Source: Actinomycetes bacterium (lineage in GTDB: Bacteria > Actinomycetota > Acidimicrobiia > Acidimicrobiales > Acidimicrobiaceae). From it: a stretch of 7,694 nucleotides of DNA. Location of the stretch: the NCBI GenBank assembly GCA_021792075.1, contig JAJYVK010000070.1:1-7694 (forward strand), written 5' to 3'. The translations under genes were made by a program, and so were the position numbers. The notes under the pieces were generated by a model. The model made no database searches. It was not told the DNA's origin and was given only the letters and a program-made list of their open reading frames with translations. How positions within the stretch are numbered: position 1 is the stretch's first letter; the number at the start of each line of letters is the position of its first letter. Below, piece by piece: positions 1 through 5,756 of the stretch.

Positions 1-139
1 GGCCGGGGAAAATCCTCTTAGATAATGATTCTGCCTGAACGCTGGAGGCAAGGACCTGCCCATTGCGAACTACCCAAAGGACGTCCTCTGGTATGTTTCC
101 GAACTCCTCGTTAGACGTTGAACCTGATTTCGAGCACAT
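1..139 (-). CDS. Probable DUF192 family protein, N-terminal fragment cut by the left edge
   Basis: A reading frame opens with ATG at 139-137 and stays open to the left edge, giving 46 visible codons. It begins MCSKSGSTSNEEFGN and continues through LWVVRNGQVLASS and AESLSKR. A short polar leader followed by a 'W-V-x-R-x-G-x-V-L-A-S-x-x-x-A-x-S-x-x-x-R' pattern is how I remember the start of actinobacterial DUF192 proteins, small beta-rich proteins of unknown role. The diagnostic HT-x-GM-R-x-P-x-D core would lie outside the window, so the family call is inferred from the N-terminus only. The start overlaps the last 29 bases of ychF in another frame. No other ATG, GTG or TTG lies in frame before the edge, and no strong Shine-Dalgarno is visible, so translation may be coupled to ychF. 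The alternative is an unrelated small protein; the reading frame itself is more certain than the name. Confidence 0.5.
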   Translation of the reverse strand, partial: MCSKSGSTSNEEFGNIPEDVLWVVRNGQVLASSVQAESLSKRIFPG

Positions 140-1187
140 CGCCGTCTTTCACTTCGTAGTCTTTTCCCTCTACTCCTAGTTTGCCCTGATTCTTGGCGGC
201 ATTCCAAGAGCCAATCTTAAGCAATTCATCCCAGTGGATGACTTCCGCCCGTATGAAACCTCTTTGCAGGTCAGAATGGATTACCCCCGCACATTCCGGC
301 GCCTTCGCACCAGCCCTGAAGGTCCACGCCCTAGATTCCTTATCTCCAGTTGTGAAAAACGTCCGCCGCCCGAGCATGTGGTAGGCTGCCTGAGCCACCC
401 TGGTCAAAGCACCATCGCCAAGCCCGAGTCCCGCCAGAAGCTCTTCGCGCTCAGGTGGCTCCAGAGCCATCGCTTCCGACTCTAGCTGGACACACACTCC
501 AAGCACGTCAATGGAACCGCCCGCGAGCTCCCGCACCCTCTCGCAGATCTCATCTGACTCGTCTATCTGATTCTCGCCAAGGTTGACAACGATCAGAACC
601 GCCTTGTTGGTCAGGAGGAATGAACCCTTGAGAATCTCCTTAGTCTCCTCGGAAAGATCGCTCTTATATATCGGGATGCCAGCGGTCAAAACAGCGATTG
701 CCTTTTCCAGTGCTTCGACTTCAGGCAGGAGTGACTTGTCCGCCCGCGCAGACTTCCTACGCCTTTCCACCAATGACTCGCAAGTAGCTAAATCAGCCAT
801 CACTAGTTCAAGCTCCAAGATTCCAAGCGCCTCACCTGGATCAGACTCGCCAGGAACGTTCTCGTCCTGGAACGCCCTGAGAACCATGCAGAGCGCGTCA
901 ACCTCTCGTAGCCCCGCCAAAAACCTGTTTCCAAGCCCTTCACCGGCGTTCGCACCGGCGACAAGTCCCGCGATGTCGACGAACTCGACATGAGCGTAGA
1001 CCGTCTTTCTGCTCTTGGACATGGCGCTCAGCGCGTCAAGCCGCTTATCAGGCACGATGGCGACCCCGGAAAGAGTCTCTGTAGTCGAGAACGGATGCGG
1101 TGCAACGAAAGCAGCGCCGCCGGTCAGTGCGTTGAATAATGATGACTTTCCTGAGTTTGGAAGTCCGATTAAGCCAAGTCTTTCCAC
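111..1187 (-). CDS. ychF: Ribosome-associated ATPase YchF (Obg-like ATPase 1 family)
   Basis: A P-loop ATPase of the TRAFAC/Obg group, 358 aa, close to the usual length of about 360. In this family it binds ribosomes and is linked to translation and stress responses in the cytoplasm. The P-loop GLPNSGKSS is at residues 8-16. The G3 motif D71-I-A-G74 is followed by the YchF signature GEGLGNRFL (82-90). G4 reads N202-L-G-E205: this NxxE form, in place of NKxD, is the hallmark of YchF and explains ATP preference over GTP. Residues about 125-195 are the helical insertion. A C-terminal TGS domain runs from about 275 (RTFFTTGDKESRAWTF) to the typical ending DGDVLEIRFNV. The start is GTG at 1187-1185; alignment to the usual first residue (M-x-x-x-G-[IL]-[VI]-GLPN) supports it. 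There is no Shine-Dalgarno nearby, but a TAACCT -10-like box lies seven bases upstream, so a leaderless mRNA is possible. The 3' end overlaps the next gene. Confidence 0.96.
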   Translation of the reverse strand: MERLGLIGLPNSGKSSLFNALTGGAAFVAPHPFSTTETLSGVAIVPDKRLDALSAMSKSRKTVYAHVEFVDIAGLVAGANAGEGLGNRFLAGLREVDALCMVLRAFQDENVPGESDPGEALGILELELVMADLATCESLVERRRKSARADKSLLPEVEALEKAIAVLTAGIPIYKSDLSEETKEILKGSFLLTNKAVLIVVNLGENQIDESDEICERVRELAGGSIDVLGVCVQLESEAMALEPPEREELLAGLGLGDGALTRVAQAAYHMLGRRTFFTTGDKESRAWTFRAGAKAPECAGVIHSDLQRGFIRAEVIHWDELLKIGSWNAAKNQGKLGVEGKDYEVKDGDVLEIRFNV

Positions 1188-1242
1188 CGGGACAAGGTTA
1201 GTCGCCTCTCTCAGGTATAAGAGATGAAACCCTTGAGTTCAA
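1185..1242 (-). promoter_or_regulatory. Candidate ychF promoters, including a leaderless-type -10
   Basis: Two overlapping candidates sit in the 57-base gap before ychF, read on the minus strand. One has -35 TTGAAC (1237-1242), a 17-base spacer and -10 TATACC (1214-1219); it would give a leader of roughly 20 bases. The other is TAACCT (1195-1200), a TANNNT box exactly seven bases before the GTG, which fits a leaderless transcript, but its -35 is weak. The -35 of the first starts three bases beyond the DUF2269-like stop codon. Assigned by eye only. Confidence 0.35.
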
Positions 1243-1244
1243 AA

Positions 1245-1715
1245 TCATTTTCCGCCGGGCTGTGCGATCATGGTAACGAACGCTATGACGAATATTAGGT
1301 CGAGAGCCATGCTACCACGGACGAGCTTTCTCGCTGGCGCCAGGAGATCGACGCCACTCGCGTCAGATGCGATCGCCAGCGCGACTTTCCGCTCGGCAGG
1401 CCACACAACAGAGTGTGCCACTCCAACTGCGATGATCCACGCCGCGATGCCAGCTATCACCCATGGTTTCTCGAGTTCTGAAATTCCGTGAGATACCGCG
1501 ATCATGACCAGCCCGAAGACCGGTACAAGATAGATCAGCTTCTCGGCATAAAACTTTGGTGTGCTGAAGTACTTTACAGCGCCATCGCGTGGACTTGGGT
1601 AGAGCTGGCCGGCATAAAGGCCCGCCAAGCCATTGGCGCCGAACCCCCCAACCGCGCAGACAACATGTGCCAAAAGCAGAACGTCATAGATTGGACTTCT
1701 AGAGCCTAAATCCAC
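1245..1715 (-). CDS. Small four-helix integral membrane protein, DUF2269-like
   Basis: A 156-aa membrane protein of unknown function. Hydrophobic stretches suggest four transmembrane helices at about residues 11-33, 58-76, 85-106 and 136-151. His17 lies in helix 1 (LLLAHVVCAVGGFGANG), with further His at 76 and 101. This layout resembles DUF2269 predicted membrane proteins, but I recognise the fold type rather than a firm family signature. Translation starts at GTG 1715-1713, inside the last codons of the cysteine desulfurase: the two genes share GTGGATTTAG, a 10-base overlap in different frames. A GGGAG lies four bases before the GTG, which supports this start and implies translational coupling. 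Nothing indicates a direct role in sulfur metabolism; the link is positional. Alternatives are other small DoxX-like or cytochrome-like four-helix families. Confidence 0.7.
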   Translation of the reverse strand: MDLGSRSPIYDVLLLAHVVCAVGGFGANGLAGLYAGQLYPSPRDGAVKYFSTPKFYAEKLIYLVPVFGLVMIAVSHGISELEKPWVIAGIAAWIIAVGVAHSVVWPAERKVALAIASDASGVDLLAPARKLVRGSMALDLIFVIAFVTMIAQPGGK

Positions 1716-2848
1716 AAAGCTCCCTTTTTGATGGCAAGCTCGCGAACCACGCCCGCGACTGCCTCTATCGCATAGTCCACCTCTTCCTCAGTTGTAGTGA
1801 CTCCAAGCGACAACCGAAGTGAGCCAGATGCCTCACTCTTGGAGTGTCCCATTTCGAGAAGAACATGCGACGGGTTCAGCGCTCCAGACGCGCACGAGGA
1901 GCCCGCCGATGCGCATATGCCCGCAGCATCGAGCAGAAAAAGGATCTCTTCTGAGTTCAAACCGTCAAAACAGTAGTTCGTTATGTTGCACATCTGCACC
2001 TCATCCGCTCCATTTGGCTTTATCGACGCCAACTTAGCAGAAAGACCGCTCCTAAGTTTTTCGGTGAGCATGCTGATGCGCCTGACATTCTCATCTCTAT
2101 TTTCCACCGCATCGCGCAGAGCGGCCGCCATCGCTGCCGCCCCAGCAAGGTTCTGTGTTCCAGACCTGAGTTCACGCTCCTGGCCGCCGCCATGAAAGAG
2201 TGCCTTTATTGAAGCAGGTCTTCTGACGAGCAAGGCGCCGATCCCCTTTGGTCCTCCGAACTTGTGACCCGAGATCGAAACCAGATCAAACCCTGCTGTG
2301 ATTTCGCCAACATCAAGATAGCTGGGCACTTGCACGGCATCTGTATGACAGAGCGCCTTTGGCGCATACCTTCTCACCAGTGCGCACACCTCGGCCAGGG
2401 GTTGGACCACGCCGGTTTCGTTGTTGGCCGCCATGACCGAGACCACGCCCACACGTTCGCCCCCCTCCTTGAGGAACGACTCCAGCTCCTCGAGCTTTAT
2501 TGCACCGGAGCTTGTGACACCTATCAGCTTTCCGCCCCCAGCCTTGACCGAGTCGAGAACAGCGTGATGCTCTATCGTGCTGCAAACGGCGATCCTGCCG
2601 CCCCCGGTCGATCCAAAGATTGCAAGATTATCTGCCTCAGTACCCCCCGAAGTAAAAATCACCTCTGAAGCAGCAGCACCAAGCAAGGCGCCAACCTCTT
2701 CGCGAGATCTCTCGAGAAGGTCCTTTGCCGCCCGAGCCGCCCTGTGCGAACCTGACGGATTGCCTATCAGTGACGAAGCTTGAATTTGGGCCTGCAACGC
2801 TACCGGATTCATGGGGGTAGTTGCAGCATGATCTAAGTATGCCTCCAC
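1706..2848 (-). CDS. Cysteine desulfurase, NifS/IscS class V aminotransferase
   Basis: A PLP enzyme that takes sulfur from L-cysteine (giving alanine and an enzyme persulfide) for Fe-S clusters and thiolated tRNA or cofactors; cytosolic. From the GTG at 2848-2846 the protein is 380 aa and opens MEAYLDHAATTPMNP, matching the usual family N-terminus. Counted from that start, visible motifs are GGTEADNLA (about 68-76), the His pair EHH (93-95), NNETG (142-146), HTDAVQ (168-173) with the PLP-binding Asp and Gln, Schiff-base Lys in SGHKFGG (K196), RSGTQN (228-233) and the persulfide Cys in SSCASG (C319) followed by NPSHVL. The frame stays open upstream: ATG at 2914-2912 would give 402 aa, but the extra residues resemble no family sequence and have no Shine-Dalgarno. 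TAGTAT seven bases before the GTG suggests leaderless initiation. The paralogue name (iscS, nifS) cannot be settled: no iscU, nifU or mnmA is in view. Confidence 0.93.
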   Translation of the reverse strand: MEAYLDHAATTPMNPVALQAQIQASSLIGNPSGSHRAARAAKDLLERSREEVGALLGAAASEVIFTSGGTEADNLAIFGSTGGGRIAVCSTIEHHAVLDSVKAGGGKLIGVTSSGAIKLEELESFLKEGGERVGVVSVMAANNETGVVQPLAEVCALVRRYAPKALCHTDAVQVPSYLDVGEITAGFDLVSISGHKFGGPKGIGALLVRRPASIKALFHGGGQERELRSGTQNLAGAAAMAAALRDAVENRDENVRRISMLTEKLRSGLSAKLASIKPNGADEVQMCNITNYCFDGLNSEEILFLLDAAGICASAGSSCASGALNPSHVLLEMGHSKSEASGSLRLSLGVTTTEEEVDYAIEAVAGVVRELAIKKGALWI

Positions 2849-2861
2849 GTGATAAATACTA
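2846..2861 (-). promoter_or_regulatory. Leaderless-type -10 box before the cysteine desulfurase GTG
   Basis: Read on the minus strand, TAGTAT (2856-2861) is followed by exactly seven bases and then the GTG start at 2848-2846. TANNNT ending six or seven bases before the first translated base is the known arrangement for leaderless mRNAs in actinobacteria. The -35 region is poor (TTCTCC at about 18 bases). The absence of any Shine-Dalgarno before this GTG agrees with leaderless translation. If transcription instead starts from the divergent region near 2942-2949, the ATG at 2914 becomes possible. Confidence 0.35.
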
Positions 2862-2920
2862 TTGGCCAACTGAATACTCGGAGAACCCGGCAGGAATGTT
2901 GAAGAATTTTGCATAAGACA

Positions 2921-2949
2921 TTTCAGAGCATCTCCAACAGTGTTATAAC
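2921..2949 (+). promoter_or_regulatory. galT promoter with extended -10
   Basis: TGTTATAAC at 2941-2949 is an extended -10 (TG-N-TATAAC, five of six matches to TATAAT). A weak -35 TTTCAG at 2921-2926 sits at a 17-base spacer, which fits an extended -10 promoter that needs little -35 contact. Transcription would begin near 2956 and give a leader of about 45 bases before the ATG at 3001. GTTATAAC is itself a perfect palindrome, so the same hexamer TATAAC is readable on the minus strand, where no well-spaced -35 is seen. Confidence 0.45.
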
Positions 2950-2976
2950 TGACAGAAAGATTACAAAGTTGCAACT
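2942..2976. repeat. Two GTTNNAAC palindromes between the divergent genes
   Basis: GTTATAAC (2942-2949) and AGTTGCAACT (2967-2976, with core GTTGCAAC at 2968-2975) are perfect palindromes that share the half-site GTT/AAC. Their centres are 26 bases apart. The first coincides with the galT -10 and the second would lie just downstream of the predicted start point, both sensible positions for a repressor. No regulator is known to bind this motif here; the operator role is inference. Confidence 0.3.
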
Positions 2977-3000
2977 CGTTTGCAGAGAGACAACCTCGAG

Positions 3001-4002
3001 ATGAAAAATGAACTAAGACTCGATCCACTGACCGGCAGATGGGTAGTTGTGGCTTATGAACGCTCGGCCCGACCATTTTCGTTTCTGGATCGTGACATCA
3101 ACATCCAAAAGGACTCAATTGCGGAATGCCCGTTCTGTCCCGGCCATGAAGAGGACACTCCTCCGGCCTTGGAGACCTATTCGGAGCAGGGACACTGGCT
3201 CCTGCGGGTAGTGCCGAACAAATACCCCGCATTTATGGGAAATGAGCCGATGGTAGCCATCACTAAGGGCCCGGTGTTCACCACGGCACCCGCCTCCGGC
3301 ATCCATGAAGTCATAGTTCTCTCCCCCGACCACAAGCTCGGCTGGTCGGAGCTCTCCGATGAACAGGTCAAGTTGATAATGAGGGGCATCAGGGACAGAA
3401 TCGCTGCCCATAGCGACTCCCAAGTGATCAGGTACTCTCAGGCAATTGTGAACTCCGGAAGAGAAGCTGGAGCTTCTCTTGAGCATCCTCACGGGCAGCT
3501 GTTGGCCACCTCGTTTGTTCCCAGAGAGATTACGGATGAACTTGCCGGGTTCTCGAGGTTCCTCGGCGGTTGCGTCCTCTGTGCAACGATGGAGGCCGAG
3601 GAGGCTATCGAGGACCGGGTGGTGGTGGAGGACGACGAAACCGTCACAATTTCCCCGTTCTGGGCCTCTCAGCCGTATGAGATGCTGATTATTCCCAAAA
3701 AACATGGTGAACACTTGCACAAGGCGACCGAAGCCGAGCTAGATTCCATCGCCACCTCGATCAAGCTCGCACTTGGCGGGCTGAGGGATCTCCTTGGCGA
3801 CATCGCATACAATCTCGTCTTCCATTCCTCGCCTTATCGGGAACATGGCCGCTTCCACTGGCACGTCCATATCCTGCCCAAGCTGACCACCAGGGCTGGC
3901 TTTGAACTCGGCACCGGAGTGATGATCAATATCGTCCCACCTGAAAAGGCGGCATCCGACCTGCGCCCGAAATTGAGCGCGTCGAGGCAGCATCTTCCGT
4001 AG
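3001..4002 (+). CDS. galT: Galactose-1-phosphate uridylyltransferase family protein (GalT-like)
   Basis: A HIT-superfamily nucleotidyltransferase, 333 aa from ATG 3001; in GalT it exchanges UMP between UDP-glucose and galactose-1-phosphate (Leloir pathway, cytosol). The N-terminus MKNELRLDPLTGRWVVVA is typical. Zn ligands comparable to E. coli GalT are C43 and C46 (CPFC), H111 (SPDH) and H162; the uridylylated His is H164 in the active-site HPHGQ (162-166), after NSGREAGAS. A second CxxC (C191, C194) and a C-terminal HWHVH (286-290) followed by AGFELGTG are as expected for this branch. A TTG at 2980 is in frame but would add seven residues without a ribosome site; AGAGAG at 2984-2989 serves the ATG. 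No galK or galE is near. Close relatives include ADP-glucose phosphorylase-type enzymes, so the sugar and nucleotide are less certain than the family. The following 500 bases hold no partner gene. Confidence 0.88.
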   Translation: MKNELRLDPLTGRWVVVAYERSARPFSFLDRDINIQKDSIAECPFCPGHEEDTPPALETYSEQGHWLLRVVPNKYPAFMGNEPMVAITKGPVFTTAPASGIHEVIVLSPDHKLGWSELSDEQVKLIMRGIRDRIAAHSDSQVIRYSQAIVNSGREAGASLEHPHGQLLATSFVPREITDELAGFSRFLGGCVLCATMEAEEAIEDRVVVEDDETVTISPFWASQPYEMLIIPKKHGEHLHKATEAELDSIATSIKLALGGLRDLLGDIAYNLVFHSSPYREHGRFHWHVHILPKLTTRAGFELGTGVMINIVPPEKAASDLRPKLSASRQHLP

Positions 4003-4149
4003 AACGGGCGTCGAGACCGCAAACCGGTGGCGCCTTTCGCTTTGCAAGGGCGAACACGGCCCTACGCACGACGTGCCAAGCAGGCCGCAAATGAGTGCCC
4101 TCTCTCGCCAAGAACGGTCGAGGATCCGTCTCAACGATTCTGGAGGTAG

Positions 4150-4425
4150 GTGACCGAACACTGCGCTATGCTCTACCACCTGTCACAACGGGTCCGACGG
4201 CAGATGCGGCGGAAATCGATAAAAATGACTGAGAGCTTCACGCGCAAACGCTTCAAGCGACGCTCTCAGAGCTTAACCGATCTTCTACAGAGTACGCGGA
4301 ACGACGCCAAAGAACCCGTGCGAGAAAGAACTGACAAAGCCGATGAAATTGGCTATTCAGACGCTCAACTTCGAAGTCGCACTGCCGCCGACACAAATGC
4401 TGCTCGCATCGCATCTCTGAAGTGA
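4150..4425 (+). CDS. Doubtful small basic hypothetical protein
   Basis: An open frame of 91 codons from GTG 4150 to TGA 4423-4425. GGAGG at 4142-4146 lies only three bases before the GTG, closer than ideal. The predicted protein has an Arg/Lys-rich stretch at residues 14-38 (for example QRVRRQMRRKSIK and TRKRFKRR) and a polar, Ala/Asp/Arg-rich second half; there is no signal peptide, membrane segment or motif I recognise. By eye, third codon positions are GC-rich in the first half but not in the second, unlike a steady coding signal. The frame also contains a strong inverted repeat (4229-4269). It could be a true nucleic-acid-binding small protein, a decayed gene, or chance in a non-coding spacer. 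Confidence 0.25.
   Translation: MTEHCAMLYHLSQRVRRQMRRKSIKMTESFTRKRFKRRSQSLTDLLQSTRNDAKEPVRERTDKADEIGYSDAQLRSRTAADTNAARIASLK
4229..4269. repeat. 8-bp inverted repeat enclosing a smaller hairpin
   Basis: CTGAGAGC (4229-4236) and GCTCTCAG (4262-4269) are exact reverse complements separated by 25 bases. Inside the loop, CGCTTCAAGCG (4249-4259) is a second perfect dyad. GCTTCA also occurs twice as a direct repeat (4235-4240 and 4250-4255). It may fold as a nested RNA hairpin or act as a binding site. No T-tract follows, so it is not a standard terminator. Confidence 0.35.
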
Positions 4426-4445
4426 ATCACCGCCGGCAATGGAGT

Positions 4446-4474
4446 TTGGCACCGGGCCACTAGCCGGTTAGCCT
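4446..4474 (+). promoter_or_regulatory. Candidate MFS promoter overlapping a hairpin
   Basis: TTGGCA at 4446-4451 matches the -35 consensus at five of six positions; 17 bases on, TAGCCT (4469-4474) is a weak -10 of the TANNNT type. The spacer holds the stem ACCGG/CCGGT (4451-4455 and 4464-4468, loop of eight), extendable by GGC/GCC (4448-4450 and 4471-4473) past a two-base bulge. The dyad in the promoter could be an operator. A ribosome site GAGAGGGGAG follows at 4491-4500. Confidence 0.3.
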
Positions 4475-4502
4475 AAGTTAAGCTGAAAAAGAGAGGGGAG
4501 CA

Positions 4503-5756
4503 ATGAACAGGGGCGACGTCACAGATGTAAATACCACTGAAGGCTGGCGTAGGGGTGACCGCAAGATTCTCGGTCTCCTCACGTTCTCCCATGCGGTCCA
4601 ACACTTCTATGGAGCTGGCCTGGCCCTAACCTACCCCTTCGTCATCAGCCAGTTTCACGTCTCCTACTCCTCTCTGGGATTTGTGCTCGCCATCTCCGGC
4701 GTGGTCGGAGGGTTGCTCCAGGGAGCCGCCGGATTGGCTCGAAAATACTCGGCGAGATCCCTTCTTTCTGCACAAAACCTCTCCCTTGCCGTTGCGACGG
4801 TATTGGGAGCGATCTCACCCAGTTTTGCATTTTACGGGATCATGAGGTTCATAGGCTCCCTTGCACTCTGGCCTCAACACCCCGTCGGATCGGCATACCT
4901 CTCTGAGATGTTCCCGAAAAAGAAGGGGACGGTTCTTTCCTGGCACACTACTGGAGGCACGATCGGCACTCTGCTGATACCGATTGCGACTACCTCGATC
5001 ATCGCAAACTACGGCTGGAGGACCGCGCTCGTAGCACTTTCGATTCCAATGGCCATAGGCGGATTCATCGTCATCGGCAAATTGCCGCTCGAACCAAGCC
5101 ACGTCAAAGGCTCCGCTGCACACGTGCAGGCGATGCGAACGCCGGATGGCCCCTCCGTGGGAACGCTGATTCGAAGAAACAAGTCAGCAATGATGGTGAT
5201 AGCCGCATCGACTATGGCTGCTGCAGGAAGAGGGCTGGGAGTCCTGAGCGCATTCGTGCCTATATACCTCAAAAATGGGGCGCATCTCTCCACGGTCACC
5301 GTAGGGCTGGTCTATACCGTGCTTGTCGCAGGAGGAGTCGTCGGACCTTTGATTGCCGGCTGGCTCTCGGACCGAATCGGCCGAAAAGGAGTACTGATTT
5401 CGGCTTACCTCGGAGGCGCGGTGGCAATGGTCCTGTTCGTACAGAAATACTCGTCCGTCTGGGTGCTCTCCGCGGTCTCGCTTGTAATGGGAGTACTGGC
5501 GTACTCCGAGTCCCCATTGATCCAGTCGCTATTCTCCGATTCGATCGGGCCAAGCCAGGCCAGAGCCGCATTCGGAATATTCTTCGCCATTGCGTACGGC
5601 GTTGGAGCCTTATGGCTCGCTCTTGTCGGTGTCATCATCGACCGCTATGGCTTCCAAACAGCCTTCTACGTGATGGCAGGCTCCTTTGTGCTCTCGGCAT
5701 TCATGATCGCACCCAAGTTCGTGATCGCACACAGACCCCCGGCCACTATCGACTAG
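4503..5756 (+). CDS. Major facilitator superfamily transporter
   Basis: A 417-aa inner-membrane secondary transporter with about 12 hydrophobic helices in two halves joined by a polar loop at about residues 196-222. A complete MFS motif A, GWLSDRIGRKG, is at 286-296 between the first helices of the C-terminal half. The equivalent site in the N-terminal half (GAAGLARKYSARSLL, 74-88) has lost the Asp and is degenerate. Helix 1 carries SHAVQHFYGAG (29-39), with His30 and His34, followed by YPFVISQFHVSYSSLGF, a start reminiscent of fosmidomycin-resistance-type (Fsr-like) and related permeases; the substrate cannot be named. ATG 4503 follows a strong purine-rich ribosome site (4491-4500). The stop TAG is shared in CTAG with the stop of the convergent HxlR gene, so that regulator is a candidate controller. 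An exporter role is plausible but inferred. Confidence 0.92.
   Translation: MNRGDVTDVNTTEGWRRGDRKILGLLTFSHAVQHFYGAGLALTYPFVISQFHVSYSSLGFVLAISGVVGGLLQGAAGLARKYSARSLLSAQNLSLAVATVLGAISPSFAFYGIMRFIGSLALWPQHPVGSAYLSEMFPKKKGTVLSWHTTGGTIGTLLIPIATTSIIANYGWRTALVALSIPMAIGGFIVIGKLPLEPSHVKGSAAHVQAMRTPDGPSVGTLIRRNKSAMMVIAASTMAAAGRGLGVLSAFVPIYLKNGAHLSTVTVGLVYTVLVAGGVVGPLIAGWLSDRIGRKGVLISAYLGGAVAMVLFVQKYSSVWVLSAVSLVMGVLAYSESPLIQSLFSDSIGPSQARAAFGIFFAIAYGVGALWLALVGVIIDRYGFQTAFYVMAGSFVLSAFMIAPKFVIAHRPPATID

Larger units (their letters stand above)
4003..4502. other. 500-base gap between galT and the MFS gene
   Basis: No tRNA, known riboswitch, IS end or recognisable protein was seen here on either strand. The galT frame remains open after its stop to a second TAG (4147-4149) and then to TGA at 4423-4425, but no family motif appears. 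Dyads include GCACGACGTGC (4066-4076), TTCGC/GCGAA (4036-4040 and 4050-4054), an 8-bp inverted repeat (4229-4269), a 7-bp hairpin with a GAA loop and one G-U pair (4338-4354) and the palindrome ACTTCGAAGT (4368-4377). None is followed by a T-run, so no rho-independent terminator for galT is supported. Confidence 0.5.

Noticed and set aside
583..993. Plus-strand open frame of 136 codons opposite ychF
   Set aside because: It is antisense to an intact conserved gene; the Ser/Ala-rich translation has no recognisable features.
2264..2668. Plus-strand open frame of 134 codons opposite the cysteine desulfurase
   Set aside because: It is antisense to conserved coding sequence containing the PLP-binding motifs; no independent evidence.
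2980..3000. TTG start seven codons upstream of the galT ATG
   Set aside because: No ribosome site precedes it and the family begins at the ATG (MKNELRLDPLTGRW).
2849..3076. N-terminal extension of the cysteine desulfurase (frame open to 3076, or start at ATG 2914)
   Set aside because: The first 54 residues of the longest version overlap galT on the other strand and cross its promoter; none of the extra residues resemble the family, which normally begins just before YLDHAATTP. ATG 2914 stays as a weaker alternative.
4036..4054. Terminator after galT (TTCGC/GCGAA hairpin)
   Set aside because: The stem is only five pairs and no T-run follows.
4003..4149. C-terminal extension or stop-codon readthrough of galT
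   Set aside because: The frame is open for 48 codons after TAG, but the protein already ends as the family does and the extra sequence has no motif.
4077..4150. tRNA-like segment around GGTCGAGGATCC
   Set aside because: The T-loop consensus and a matching acceptor stem are absent.
3739..4179. Minus-strand open frame of 146 codons across the galT 3' end
   Set aside because: It lies mostly opposite a well-supported gene, shows no motif, and is best explained as a complementary-strand shadow.
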